A stretch of 64,000 nucleotides of DNA from Kibdelosporangium aridum (GCF_900176515.1 NZ_FWXV01000002.1:310001-374000), one strand, 5' to 3'; counted from the first letter of the stretch, positions 45,120 to 54,750 are shown. Numbers and translations: made by a program. Notes: generated by a model not told the origin, from the sequence alone.

Positions 45120-46469
45120 CTAACCGCGAACGATGGTGAGCACCTCGTCACGCAGCGCGGCCACGGCCGCCTCATCCGGCGCCTCGATGTTGAGCCGCAG
45201 CAGCGGTTCGGTGTTCGAGGGCCGCAGGTTGAACCACGCGCCGGAAGGCAGCTCCACAGTCAGACCGTCCAACTCGTCGATCGTGACGCCGTCCCGGCCG
45301 GAATAGGTCTCCTTGACCGCGGCGAGCCGGGCCTTCTGGTCGTCGACCGTGGAGTTGATCTCACCGGAGGCGGCATAGCGGGCATATTCGGCCGTCAGCG
45401 TGGACAGCGGGCCGTCCTGCTCGCCGAGTGCGGCCAGGACGTGCAGCGCGGCCAGCATGCCGGTGTCGGCACGCCAGAAGTCACGGAAGTAGTAGTGCGC
45501 GGAGTGCTCGCCGCCGAAGATCGCGTCGGTCTTGGCCATCTCCTGCTTGATGAACGAGTGCCCGACGCGGGTGCGGACCGGCTTGCCGCCGTGCTCGGTG
45601 ACGATCTCCGGCACCGCCTTGGAGGTGATCAGGTTGTAGATGATCGTCGAGCCCGGCTCCTTGGCCAGCTCGCGGGCCGCCACCAGTGCGGTGATCGCGC
45701 TCGGCGAGACCGGGTCGCCGTTCTGGTCGACCACGAAGCAGCGGTCGGCGTCGCCGTCGAACGCCAGCCCGGCGTCCGCGCCCACCTCGCGGACCTTGGC
45801 CTGCAGGTCGACGATGTTCTTCGGGTCCAGCGGGTTGGCCTCGTGGTTGGGGAACGAGCCGTCCAGCTCGAAGTACATCGGGACGATCTCGATCGGCAGG
45901 CCCTCGAAGACCTTGGGCACGGTGTAGCCGCCCATGCCGTTGCCCGCGTCCACCACGATCTTCAGCGGACGGCTGCTCGACAGGTCCACAAGCCTGCGCA
46001 GGTAAGCGGCGTACGCGTCAAGCATGTCGCGCTGCTCGACCGCGCCCGGCGTCGCACCCGACTCGGGCATGCCCTGCTCGACGTCGCGCTGGATGTCGGC
46101 CAGCCCGCTGTCCTGGCCGATCGGCGCGGCGCCCGCCCGGCAGACCTTGATCCCGTTGTACGCGGCGGGGTTGTGGCTCGCGGTGAACATCGCGCCAGGC
46201 AGGTTCAGGTCGCCGGAGGCGAAGTACAGCATGTCGGTGCTCGCCAGGCCGATGCTGACGACGTCGACGCCCTCACGCGTGACACCCTCGGCGAACGCGC
46301 TGGACAGGCCTGGCGACGAGTCACGCATATCGTGACCGATGACGACGGCCGGGCCGCCGACCAGCCGCGCGAACGCGGCGCCGATCTCACGGACCACGTC
46401 GGCGTCGAGCTGCTCGCCCACCAAGCCGCGGATGTCGTATGCCTTGAAGATGGCGGACAGGTCACGCAC
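45120..46469 (-). CDS. manB: Phosphomannomutase/phosphoglucomutase
   Basis: The 449-aa alpha-D-phosphohexomutase has the active-site phosphoserine in TASHNPAAYNGIK, the metal loop DGDADR and the sugar-binding EHSAHYYF block (GGEHSAHYYF). It converts mannose-6-phosphate to mannose-1-phosphate for GDP-mannose. Upstream of the SIS and manA genes it forms the manB-manA operon; the pyrophosphorylase that uses its product is encoded at 57905. Orthologue of Rv3257c. Confidence 0.95.
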   Translation of the reverse strand: MRDLSAIFKAYDIRGLVGEQLDADVVREIGAAFARLVGGPAVVIGHDMRDSSPGLSSAFAEGVTREGVDVVSIGLASTDMLYFASGDLNLPGAMFTASHNPAAYNGIKVCRAGAAPIGQDSGLADIQRDVEQGMPESGATPGAVEQRDMLDAYAAYLRRLVDLSSSRPLKIVVDAGNGMGGYTVPKVFEGLPIEIVPMYFELDGSFPNHEANPLDPKNIVDLQAKVREVGADAGLAFDGDADRCFVVDQNGDPVSPSAITALVAARELAKEPGSTIIYNLITSKAVPEIVTEHGGKPVRTRVGHSFIKQEMAKTDAIFGGEHSAHYYFRDFWRADTGMLAALHVLAALGEQDGPLSTLTAEYARYAASGEINSTVDDQKARLAAVKETYSGRDGVTIDELDGLTVELPSGAWFNLRPSNTEPLLRLNIEAPDEAAVAALRDEVLTIVRG

Positions 46470-46550
46470 AAGCTCTCCCGGGGTCGGATCGTCCTGCCAG
46501 GGAGCCTATGCGGTGCCGATGACCGACCCTGCAAGCAGGTCGGCGGCAAC

Positions 46551-46910
46551 TTACTCGGCGACGGGATCGGGCAGCACCCGCAGGTGCCCGCGCCTGCCGT
46601 TGGGGGTGTCCTGGTCGGCCGACGGCACCGGCCGGTCCGGGCGGCCCGCCTCGCGCACGGCCTCGGCCAGCGCGGTCAGGTCGTCGTGAGATGGCTCAGG
46701 TGCGGCGAATTCGCCGTCGTACCTGACCACGTCCCAGCCCCTGGGGGCGGTCAGCCGCATCGCGTGCTCTTCGCATAGGTCATAGCTATGCGGTTCGGAG
46801 TACGTGGCGAGCGGGCCGACTACCGCGGTGGAGTCCGCGTAGGCGTAGGTCAGCGTCGCGACGGCCGGATTCACACACCCGGTCCGCGAACAACGCCGCA
46901 CATTCCGCAC
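46551..46910 (-). CDS. DUF3499-type protein (Rv3258c-like)
   Basis: The 119-aa product has a CSRTGCVNPA motif and a second YDLCEEHAMRL motif, which together look like a zinc-binding site, then a low-complexity tail. The start is uncertain: GTG 46910 is chosen because the conserved N-terminus begins just after it; the good GGAG is 22 bp upstream, so leaderless translation is possible. Position before manB matches Rv3258c. Function unknown. Confidence 0.85.
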   Translation of the reverse strand: MRNVRRCSRTGCVNPAVATLTYAYADSTAVVGPLATYSEPHSYDLCEEHAMRLTAPRGWDVVRYDGEFAAPEPSHDDLTALAEAVREAGRPDRPVPSADQDTPNGRRGHLRVLPDPVAE

Positions 46911-47017
46911 GATCGTGGACGATAGCGCGTTTCTCCTCGGCGGGCAGCCAGGCACACCGACGACACGCCCCCAGTACCCTGTTTGTCCTAGAGGTATGCC
47001 TTGGAGGTGTTCGGAAC

Positions 47018-47479
47018 GTGGTCACGCCCCGTCGTCGCTCGTCACGTCGCGGACGGGATCGGCATGGTCGTGGCATGCGCGGACCGCTTTACCCGTCGAC
47101 GCTGCCCGCCGCAAGCACTCGGGCGGAGAAGTTCGACGCGCTTGTGCTGGACGCCTTGGAGCCGATCGAAGCGCGCTGGCGGACCGAGCTGACCAAGCTC
47201 GATGTGGCGGTCGACGACGTTCCGGAAATCGAGCCGCCCGGGGCCCCGCCGCAGGACGGTGTGCTGTCGGACGGCGGTATCCCGTTGGCTCGTCTTGTGC
47301 CTGCTGGCATGGACAGGCGTGGCAACCCGACCAGCGCGCGGATCGTGCTGTACCGGCGCCCGTTGGAGGCGCGCGCGAAGGACAGCGCGGAGCTCGCCGA
47401 CCTCGTGCACGACGTGCTCGTCGAACAGGTCGCGAACTACCTCAGCGTCGACCCGGACGCCATCGAGGGCGGCGGCTGA
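47018..47479 (+). CDS. Zincin-like metallopeptidase-fold protein, motif degenerate
   Basis: The 153-aa product matches the Rv3259 position and C-terminal shape (ELADLVHDVLVEQVANYL, then VDPDAIEG). The usual zincin motif HExxH is replaced by HDVLVEQ, so the metal site is incomplete and catalysis is doubtful. The N-terminus is basic. The GTG at 47018 follows GGAGG. It is divergent from the DUF3499 gene, and its last 43 bp overlap the convergent GT2 gene. Confidence 0.85.
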   Translation: MVTPRRRSSRRGRDRHGRGMRGPLYPSTLPAASTRAEKFDALVLDALEPIEARWRTELTKLDVAVDDVPEIEPPGAPPQDGVLSDGGIPLARLVPAGMDRRGNPTSARIVLYRRPLEARAKDSAELADLVHDVLVEQVANYLSVDPDAIEGGG

Positions 47480-50400
47480 ACCCGTCGGCCCGGGATCGCG
47501 GTCAGCAGGGTGAACAGCAGCGCGGCACCCTGGATCAGCAGCAGGAATGCCCGCAGGCTCGACGAATACTCCACGCGTACGTCCGAAGCTCGCGCGGGCA
47601 CGGCGACGCCGACAAGGTTGCCCCATGCCCGCACCACAGGCACTTGACGCCCGTTGACTTCCGCGCGCCAGCCGGGTTCTTCGGCCGCGGCGATGACCAG
47701 CAGCCGGCCGTCGGATCCGTCGGACACGCGGACGGCGACTTCCGGTGGTCCCGCTTCGACCGGCACGATTCCGCCCGCGCCCAGTGTGGTCGGCGGGATT
47801 CCTCCGGTCACCGCCTGTTTGGCCAGTTCCGGGGCCAGCAGCACGGCCCGGCCCGCCGCTGGCTGCAGCCGGAACACCGGCCGTCCGTCCGAAGTGGACG
47901 TTGTACCGGCGACCAGATCACCCGCCGCGGCCTGCAGTCGTGTGCCTGACGTCTGGTCAGGCATGACCACGAACAGCACGCCCGCGGCCGCCGCCGAGGC
48001 GACCGCCGAGCGGGCCACGTCCGGCACGTCCGAGCGGAAGTCGTTGTCCCAGCGCAGAATCCGCGCCCGCGCCGAGGCGACCGGAACGAGATCGTCGTCC
48101 CCGAACTGCGGCATCCGGCCTGCCGACTGCCGTGCGGGCTGATCACCGCGGGACAGCACCAGCACGCCACGCCCGGTCTCGGCGAGTTCACGCGCGGGCG
48201 TCGTACCCAGCCGGACGGTGTCTCCCGTGGTCAGCGGCCCGTCGCGGCCGAGCAGGAAAGCACCGCCTGCCAACACGACCAGCGCGGCGGCTCCGAGCGC
48301 CATCGCCGGGCGCAGGTTCAGCCTGGCCCCGGCGAGCGCCCACAACAGACCCCAGCCGACGACGATCAGCGGCGTGCCCAACCACCCTTGTTGCGGCGCA
48401 CCACCACTCACCGGCGCCATCGGCATGAACCGGACGACCGCGACCGCACCCAGTCCGAGAACGAGCAAACCCAAGCCTGGCAACGATCCCCGGCCAGGTT
48501 GGGCGGCGAGGCCGACGACCGCGACCACGGCGAGAACCAGTGCCAGCACGACCGAGCCGAAGTCGTTCGTGTACGGCACCCAGCCGCCGACACCGTGCAG
48601 CACGATCGCCGGGTTCTGAATCAGCACAGCGGGCCACGGCAGCAGCAAAGCCAGTGGCAGCAACACAATCGCGAACAGCGCCGCGCCACGGCGCCTGCCG
48701 TCCCCGCGTTGCCCGCCGACCAGAACGAACCCGGCCAGTGCGCACAGCAGGATCACCAAGTGCACCAACGGGGAGAACGCGCCGATCACGGCCAGTCCCA
48801 GCGACGATCCGGCCGCGACGGACAACCAGGACCGCGTGGCACCGGTCAGCACTGAGACGATCCCGGAAACCACCACGGGCAGCAGGATGTGCACGACGAC
48901 CGCGTCCAGCCTGCCTTGCGACACCGCGGCGACCGCGGGCGGCAGCAACGCGTACAGACCTGCGATGACGGCCCGGACTTCGCGCCGTACACCCATTTTT
49001 CGAGCCGCGATGTAAGCGCTCAGGCCAGCCAAGGGCATGTCACCGATGAGCAGCAGTCCGACTTGGCCGCCGAGAATTCCCAGCACCGCAAGGGCTGTCG
49101 GCGCGGGTGAGGCCGTGCCACCGGAAACGGCGTGCCACGCGGAGAGGTATTCCGTCCACACGTCCGAGATCGGCAGCAACCGGCCGCCGGTCAGCGACAG
49201 GCTCAGCCTGTTCCAGTTGACCGCGAGTCCAACCGCGACCAAACCCAGCACCAGCAGCAACGGCGGCGCCAGCAGGATCTGTTTGAGCACGCGGCCACGG
49301 TCGACTTCGACCAGCAGCACTTCCGGTTCCTGCACCCCGCTTCCGTCCCGTGGCACAGGTGACGGCCGCGGTCGCGGACTGGGGCGCCTGCCCTTAGGGC
49401 CCGTGGCAGCAGGCACGGACACGGTGACCGCGCTCGGTGGACGGCGCAGTCCGGCCGCCTTACGTCGCCCTGCACGGCCCATCGCGCCCGCCGGCAACGC
49501 GTCAGGCCCGATTGGCCGTTGTGTCTCTTCGGGAGGGACCCAGACGGTCTCCGGCGCTTGACCGAGCGCGACGTCGGCCTCCAGGCGTTTGCGCACCAGG
49601 TGGGTGACCGCCGCCCGGAACATGTTGCGCAGCCGGGTGAATCGGCTGGTGAACAGCCCACGCACGCTGCCGGTCTGGCCGAGTCCGCGTCGTTCACGCC
49701 GGGCCCGCAGCAGTCCCATCCGGCCGCCGAGCACCCTGCCCACCGCGGCGATTTCCGCGTGTGCCCGGGAAATGCGGCGCAGCAGCAGAAATCCCAGCGC
49801 ACGCAACAGGCACAACACCGTGAGCCTCGGCACGCCGACAAGAAACGAGAAGAACCCGGTGTTCACCAGAAATGTGCGGACGCCGTTCGACCGTGCCCGG
49901 ACACTGTCCACCCGGCCCGCACCGGCGTGCCTGATTCGCGCGGCCGGAACACACAACGCGACCGCACCGGATCTGTTCGCACGCCATCCGAAATCGATGT
50001 CGTCGAACACACCTGGCACCTCGGAATCGAAACCACCCAGCTGTTCCCACAGCTCACGGCGGACCAGCAGACCGGCGGACGAAACCGCGAGCACTTCACT
50101 GCTCTGCTCGATCTGATTGGCCCGCACCCATTCGCCAGTGCCGATGCCGGTTTGCCGATGCCCGGAGGCATCGGTGGACAAACCGGCACCGACGACCAGC
50201 CGTGGTTCATCCCACGCGTGCGCGACTGGTCCCAGCACACCCGCTGACGGTGACAGGTCCGCAGCTGTCAGCAATATGCCAAGACAATGCGGTTCCGGCG
50301 CGCAGTCGTCGTGCAACAGCCACAACCAGCTGCCAGGGTCGCCCCAGCGCTCGACCCCGTACCGCACAGCGGCCGCAACAGCGTCACCAAAACTCGCCGA

Positions 50401-50610
50401 ACGGTCCAGCTTGAGCACGCCGTCGACCACGTCTTCACTGGCCGCGAGCAATTTCGCGGTGCCGTCGGCCGAGCCCGTATCGACCGCCACCACGTGCCGT
50501 GGCCTCGGTGTGCTGCGACGCAACGCGGAAAGCGCCAGCCGGAGCCATTCCTCGCCGTCGTGGCAGACCAGGACCGCGAACACGGGCACAGTCCTGAACT
50601 GTGGGCGCAC
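47437..50610 (-). CDS. Large membrane glycosyltransferase (GT2 plus multi-TM region)
   Basis: The 1057-aa product has an N-terminal family-2 domain (about 1-250: VLVCHDGEEWLRLALSALRR, VAVDTGSADGTAKLL, WLWLLHDDCAPE and GVFDDIDFGWRA), two helices, a basic proline-rich linker (330-450), about ten transmembrane segments (about 460-860) and a final extracellular beta-rich domain with a closing helix. It probably adds sugars to a lipid-linked or wall polymer. It lies downstream of whiB2 on the same strand. The acceptor is unknown. The GTG at 50610 is the start. Confidence 0.9.
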   Translation of the reverse strand: MRPQFRTVPVFAVLVCHDGEEWLRLALSALRRSTPRPRHVVAVDTGSADGTAKLLAASEDVVDGVLKLDRSASFGDAVAAAVRYGVERWGDPGSWLWLLHDDCAPEPHCLGILLTAADLSPSAGVLGPVAHAWDEPRLVVGAGLSTDASGHRQTGIGTGEWVRANQIEQSSEVLAVSSAGLLVRRELWEQLGGFDSEVPGVFDDIDFGWRANRSGAVALCVPAARIRHAGAGRVDSVRARSNGVRTFLVNTGFFSFLVGVPRLTVLCLLRALGFLLLRRISRAHAEIAAVGRVLGGRMGLLRARRERRGLGQTGSVRGLFTSRFTRLRNMFRAAVTHLVRKRLEADVALGQAPETVWVPPEETQRPIGPDALPAGAMGRAGRRKAAGLRRPPSAVTVSVPAATGPKGRRPSPRPRPSPVPRDGSGVQEPEVLLVEVDRGRVLKQILLAPPLLLVLGLVAVGLAVNWNRLSLSLTGGRLLPISDVWTEYLSAWHAVSGGTASPAPTALAVLGILGGQVGLLLIGDMPLAGLSAYIAARKMGVRREVRAVIAGLYALLPPAVAAVSQGRLDAVVVHILLPVVVSGIVSVLTGATRSWLSVAAGSSLGLAVIGAFSPLVHLVILLCALAGFVLVGGQRGDGRRRGAALFAIVLLPLALLLPWPAVLIQNPAIVLHGVGGWVPYTNDFGSVVLALVLAVVAVVGLAAQPGRGSLPGLGLLVLGLGAVAVVRFMPMAPVSGGAPQQGWLGTPLIVVGWGLLWALAGARLNLRPAMALGAAALVVLAGGAFLLGRDGPLTTGDTVRLGTTPARELAETGRGVLVLSRGDQPARQSAGRMPQFGDDDLVPVASARARILRWDNDFRSDVPDVARSAVASAAAAGVLFVVMPDQTSGTRLQAAAGDLVAGTTSTSDGRPVFRLQPAAGRAVLLAPELAKQAVTGGIPPTTLGAGGIVPVEAGPPEVAVRVSDGSDGRLLVIAAAEEPGWRAEVNGRQVPVVRAWGNLVGVAVPARASDVRVEYSSSLRAFLLLIQGAALLFTLLTAIPGRRVQPPPSMASGSTLR

Positions 50611-50698
50611 CGGCTACCTCCGTCGGCCTCTACTCATCCTCGCGAGCAGACACCGTACGGCCAGCCTGGCGCGAATTCGCCGCAGGCCGTGCTCCGAC

Positions 50699-51013
50699 CT
50701 AGATCGCGCGTTTCTTCAACTTGCGGCGCTCCCGTTCGGACAGCCCGCCCCAGATGCCGAACCGCTCGTCGTGCCCGAGCGCGTACTCGAGGCACTCCGA
50801 ACGCACCTCGCAGCCCTGGCAGATCCGCTTGGCTTCCCTGGTCGATCCGCCCTTCTCTGGGAAGAACGCCTCGGGGTCGGTCTGCGCGCACAAGGCGCGC
50901 TCCTGCCACTCCTGCTCGTCCTCCGCCGCGTCGAAGAGATGTACCAGGACGCCCAGATCCTCAGTCGGCGCGTCCCCCCACTCCACGACTCGGTCCCCTT
51001 CGTCGGCCATCAT
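50699..51013 (-). CDS. whiB2: WhiB2/WhmD-type iron-sulfur regulator
   Basis: The 104-aa product has the four ligand cysteines at 42, 65, 68 and 74 and the WGGLSERERRKLKKRAI C-terminus. The block QTDPEAFFPEKGGSTREAKR is nearly identical to WhmD/WhiB2, which controls septation and division. The ATG at 51013 follows GGGGAGG; the frame stays open to 51427 without homology. It is divergent from an M50 protease gene and upstream of the GT2 gene. Orthologue of Rv3260c. Confidence 0.95.
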   Translation of the reverse strand: MMADEGDRVVEWGDAPTEDLGVLVHLFDAAEDEQEWQERALCAQTDPEAFFPEKGGSTREAKRICQGCEVRSECLEYALGHDERFGIWGGLSERERRKLKKRAI

Positions 51014-51128
51014 GTCCGTCCACCTCCCCGCCTTCCACTCCCCGGTTGGCGGACGCCACCCGCCCTCCCATTCGGCGAATGACATCTCTGTGATTACACC
51101 CGTGTAGTCCCGGCCGGTCAAGCGAAGT

Positions 51129-51140
51129 ACCCACGTGGGT
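51129..51140. promoter_or_regulatory. Perfect palindrome in the whiB2/M50 divergent region
   Basis: ACCCACGTGGGT is a perfect 12-bp dyad in the 230-bp divergent region, about 116 bp before whiB2 and 104 bp before the M50 gene. It could be an operator for either gene. Confidence 0.4.
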
Positions 51141-51243
51141 GACGGTATTTGCCGAGGAAAGTCCGGTTCTTTGCCCGATCGGGTGAAGTCGATCGACAGG
51201 CAGCGGACAGCAGGTGGATCTCCCCGGGTGACACACTGGAGTC

Positions 51244-51999
51244 GTGCGGAGACAAGACACTCGTCCCAGCCCACTGTTCCTCGCCCTGCTCGCGGCCACC
51301 ATCGGTGGCGGTGTGCTGACCATTCTGGAGAGTGAATTCGCCTACACCGCCGGTGTGGTGCTGCTCGTTCTCGGTGGGTGGGCAGTGTCGCTCTGCCTGC
51401 ACGAGTTCGGGCACGCGTTCGTCGCATATCGCGGCGGTGACCGCGAGGTGCGCTGGAAGGGCTACCTGACGCTGGACATCCGCAGGTACACCGATCCGCT
51501 GCTGAGCATCGTGCTGCCGCTGGTCTTCCTGCTGATCGGCGGAATCCCGTTGCCCGGCGGCGCGGTGTGGATCAACCACCACGCGTTGCGCACCAAGCGC
51601 GTGGAGTCATGGGTCTCACTGGCCGGGCCGCTGACCAACCTGTTCCTTGGTATTTTGCTGACCCTTTCAGTGGCCCTGTTCATGCCTGGCGAGTTGACGC
51701 CACTGTCCGCCGGACTGTCCTTTTTGGCCTTCCTGCAGATCTTCGCGTTCCTGCTGAACATCCTGCCCATCCCCGGACTGGACGGCTGGGGCGCGATCCA
51801 GCCGTACCTGTCGTACAAGACACAGGTCTTCGGGCACAAGGCGGCACAGTGGGCGCCGCTGATCCTGTTCGCGGCGCTGATCGGCCTGCCTGGCGTGGGC
51901 CAGGCGTTCTACGACCTGGTGTCGTCAATCTTCGACGCTGTCGGCGGATCGAGTTATGCCGCCGCGGTCGGTCGCAACACGTTCATGTTCTGGCTGTGA
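51244..51999 (+). CDS. Site-2 protease-like M50 membrane metalloprotease
   Basis: The 251-aa product has about six membrane helices. The zinc motif HEFGH (residues 53-57, LCLHEFGHAFVAYRGGD) is intact, and the second motif is NILPIPGLDGW. Such rhomboid-like intramembrane metalloproteases act on membrane proteins, sometimes anti-sigma factors; the target is unknown. The GTG at 51244 is the start. Its last 75 bp overlap the convergent MmyB-type regulator, an unusually long overlap. Confidence 0.9.
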   Translation: MRRQDTRPSPLFLALLAATIGGGVLTILESEFAYTAGVVLLVLGGWAVSLCLHEFGHAFVAYRGGDREVRWKGYLTLDIRRYTDPLLSIVLPLVFLLIGGIPLPGGAVWINHHALRTKRVESWVSLAGPLTNLFLGILLTLSVALFMPGELTPLSAGLSFLAFLQIFAFLLNILPIPGLDGWGAIQPYLSYKTQVFGHKAAQWAPLILFAALIGLPGVGQAFYDLVSSIFDAVGGSSYAAAVGRNTFMFWL

Positions 52000-52815
52000 C
52001 CAACTGGCTATCAGCCCGAGCTTCTCCGCGCTCGGTGAACCCGGCTGCGCCACGTACGTGACGAGGACCATGTCGGGTTCACCGGGCAGCGGGAAGCTCT
52101 CGTACGCCAGCTCAAGCTCGCCGACCAGCGAGTGGTTCATCAGCTTGCTGCCGAACGTCTTCTCCTTGACGTTGTGCTTGGCCCACAACTCCCGGAATTC
52201 CTGGCTGTGGATGGACAACTCGCCGATCAGCGGCGCGAGACCGGGCTCATCGGGATTGCGCCCGGCCATCCAGCGCAGCACGGCCACGGTGTCCTCGGCC
52301 GCACAAGACCACTGTGGATAGAAATCCCTGGCCTTGGGGTCAAGGAAGATCGACCGGCACAAGTTCGGCCGGTCGACGCCGGAGAACCCGCACAACGCGT
52401 CGCCGAGCCGGTTCCAGGCAAGCACGTCGAGCGCCGGCCCGAACACGAACGCGGGCATCCGGTCCATCTGGTCGAGCACAAGCTGGACGGCCGGGCGGAG
52501 TCGCGGCTTGGGATGGGCCCCGCGCGGCGACGGGCGCGCGCGCCGCGTGGGGCGCACCAGGATACGCAAGTGTTCCCGCTCGGTTTCGTTCAGGGACAAG
52601 GCCTTGCCGATGGCTCCCAGCACGGCCTCGGACACATTGGGACTACGGCCCTGTTCAAGCCGGGTGTAGTACTCGACGCTGACACCGGCGAGCCGCGCGA
52701 GTTCGTCCCGTCTCAACCCGGGCACACGCCTGCGACCGGTGCGCGGCAGGCCGACCTCTTCGGGCGAGATGCGTGCGCGTCGGGTCCGGAGGAACTCACC
52801 CAGCTCGTTGCTCAC
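51925..52815 (-). CDS. MmyB-like XRE regulator
   Basis: The 296-aa product has an N-terminal helix-turn-helix (RRRVPGLRRDELARLAGVSVEYYTRLEQ split around residues 30-60) and a C-terminal MmyB-type ligand domain with FVFGPALDVLAWN, VAVLRWMAG and SFPLPGEPDMVLVTY. Family members are typically divergent from short-chain dehydrogenase genes, exactly as here. The GTG at 52815 is chosen; the frame stays open past 54600 antisense. The regulator probably controls the divergent SDR. Confidence 0.9.
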   Translation of the reverse strand: MSNELGEFLRTRRARISPEEVGLPRTGRRRVPGLRRDELARLAGVSVEYYTRLEQGRSPNVSEAVLGAIGKALSLNETEREHLRILVRPTRRARPSPRGAHPKPRLRPAVQLVLDQMDRMPAFVFGPALDVLAWNRLGDALCGFSGVDRPNLCRSIFLDPKARDFYPQWSCAAEDTVAVLRWMAGRNPDEPGLAPLIGELSIHSQEFRELWAKHNVKEKTFGSKLMNHSLVGELELAYESFPLPGEPDMVLVTYVAQPGSPSAEKLGLIASWSQPEHERVATDRGGITRSADSVED

Positions 52816-52917
52816 GTAATCCAGTGTGCATCGCTCACGGCGGCTAAGGGTGGCCCTGCCAGAACCAGTTAAACGCGGGCCTCGTACGCGGCGTTGCCCG
52901 GCGGCAATGTCGTTGCC

Positions 52918-53664
52918 ATGACATACGAGAACTTGGCGGGACGGACCGCCGTTGTGACTGGTGCGGCGAGCGGGATCGGCGCCGCGATCGCCCATGCGTT
53001 GGCCGCCAACGGCGCCCGGGTGGCGCTGCTGGCCCGTCGTGCCGACCGGATCGGCGAGGTCGCTTCGAAGATCGAGGCCAACGGCGGGCAAGCGCTTGCC
53101 GTGACGACGGACATCACGTCGGATTCCTCGGTCGAGGCGGCTGTGTCGTCGGTGCACTCGGCTTTCGGGCCGGTCGACATCCTGGTGAACAACGCCGGCG
53201 TGATGATTCCCGAAGACATCGTCACGGCATCTTTCGACGACTGGCGGAAAATGATCGACACCAACGTGACCGGTCTGCTGCGGGTGACGCGTGCGTTCAC
53301 GCCGGACCTGGCGGCCGAGGGACATGCCGACCTGGTGAACATCTCGTCCATTGGCGCGCACGAGTACTTCAAGGACTACGCGGTCTACGGGGCCACCAAG
53401 GCCGCTGTGACGTACCTGTCGAAGTCCTTGCGGGCCGAACTCGGGCCCAAGGGCGTCCGGGTCACGAACATAGAGCCCGGGCTGGTGGAGAGTGAGCTGC
53501 GAGCCGGCATCACCGGTGAGGCCGGCGAGTTCCTGGACAACTGGATCGCCCAGGCGGGCATCCTCGCCGCCGAGGAACTGGCGGACGTGGTGGCGTACGC
53601 GACAAGCCGCCCGGCCCACGTGAACCTCCGGCAGATCGTGGCCCTGCCGACCACGCAGTACTGA
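52918..53664 (+). CDS. Short-chain dehydrogenase/reductase
   Basis: The 248-aa product has the classical SDR cofactor motif TGAASGIG, NNAG, and the Ser/Tyr/Lys active site in ISSIGAHEYFKDYAVYGATKAA (Tyr-x3-Lys in YGATK). NADP use is suggested by LARRAD after the second strand. Substrate unknown. It is divergent from the MmyB-type regulator, its likely controller. The ATG at 52918 is chosen. Confidence 0.92.
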   Translation: MTYENLAGRTAVVTGAASGIGAAIAHALAANGARVALLARRADRIGEVASKIEANGGQALAVTTDITSDSSVEAAVSSVHSAFGPVDILVNNAGVMIPEDIVTASFDDWRKMIDTNVTGLLRVTRAFTPDLAAEGHADLVNISSIGAHEYFKDYAVYGATKAAVTYLSKSLRAELGPKGVRVTNIEPGLVESELRAGITGEAGEFLDNWIAQAGILAAEELADVVAYATSRPAHVNLRQIVALPTTQY

Positions 53665-53763
53665 ACCCGCACCTCCGCGGTTTCTGCCTCGTCGACCACG
53701 TTGCTTTGGCTGTCGACCAGGGCGTTCGGCGCGGGGCCGGCGGTCCGTGCAAGGATCGAATCC

Positions 53764-54750
53764 GTGAAGGTCGTCGTGGTTGTTGGCGGGGTCGGCGGAG
53801 CTCGATTCCTGCTTGGCGTCAAGACGCTGCTCGGGCTGCCCGCCGTGGGGCCGGGCGAGTCGGAACATGAGATCACCGCGGTGGTGAACACCGGTGACGA
53901 TGTGTGGATGCACGGCCTGCGGATCTGTCCCGACCTGGATACGTGCATGTACACCCTCGGCGGCGGGATCGACACCGACCGCGGCTGGGGCCAGAAGGGC
54001 GAGACGTGGGTCGTCAAGGAGCAGTTGGCGGCCTACGGCGCCGACCCGGACTGGTTCGGGCTCGGGGACAAGGACATCGCGACGCACTTGGTGCGTACAC
54101 GCATGCTGCGCGCGGGATATCCGCTCTCCGCTGTGACTGAGGCGCTGTGTGACCGGTGGCAGCCAGGCGTTCGTTTGCTTCCGATGACCGACGACCGGGT
54201 GGAGACGCATGTGGTCGTCGACACTCCCGAAGGCGAGCGCAAAGCCATCCACTTCCAGGAGTGGTGGGTGCGCTACCAGGCCAAACTGGCCGCTCAGTCG
54301 ATCGTTCCGGTTGGCGCCGAGGAGGCCGAGCCCGGCCCTGGCGTGCTTGACGCGATCAGCGAGGCGGACGTCGTGCTGTTCGCGCCGTCGAACCCTGTGG
54401 TCAGCGTGGGAACCGTGCTGTCTGTGCCCGGGTTGCGGGACGCGGTTCGCAAGACCGACGCGATGGTTGTCGGGGTGTCGCCGATCATCGGTGGAAAACC
54501 CCTGCGGGGCATGGCCGACGCCTGCCTGACCGCCATCGGTGTGGAAACCAGCTCGCAGGCCGTCGGCCAGTACTACGGGTCCCGGCAGTGCTCCGACAAC
54601 GGTGTGCTCGACGCGTGGCTCGTGCACACCGGCGAGGCTGCTGATGTTCCCGGAGTCGCGGTTCGTGCTGTTCCGCTGTTGATGAGCGATGTGGACGCGA
54701 CTGCGGAAATGGTCCGCGCGGCGCTGGAGATGGCAGGGCTGGACGCATGA
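53764..54750 (+). CDS. fbiA: 2-phospho-L-lactate (phosphoenolpyruvyl) transferase of F420 synthesis
   Basis: The 328-aa CofD/FbiA protein transfers a phosphoenolpyruvate-derived group to the deazaflavin Fo, giving dehydro-F420-0. It has [17 protein letters not shown] at the N-terminus, the [11 protein letters not shown] and [14 protein letters not shown] blocks and [13 protein letters not shown] near the end. The GTG at 53764 fits the family. Its TGA overlaps the fbiB ATG, so the two are coupled. Orthologue of Rv3261. Confidence 0.96.
   Translation: MKVVVVVGGVGGARFLLGVKTLLGLPAVGPGESEHEITAVVNTGDDVWMHGLRICPDLDTCMYTLGGGIDTDRGWGQKGETWVVKEQLAAYGADPDWFGLGDKDIATHLVRTRMLRAGYPLSAVTEALCDRWQPGVRLLPMTDDRVETHVVVDTPEGERKAIHFQEWWVRYQAKLAAQSIVPVGAEEAEPGPGVLDAISEADVVLFAPSNPVVSVGTVLSVPGLRDAVRKTDAMVVGVSPIIGGKPLRGMADACLTAIGVETSSQAVGQYYGSRQCSDNGVLDAWLVHTGEAADVPGVAVRAVPLLMSDVDATAEMVRAALEMAGLDA

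Noticed and set aside
51925..54627. A 900-codon frame antisense to the SDR and fbiA
   Set aside because: Only the 296-codon MmyB-type part has family features; the rest is antisense shadow.
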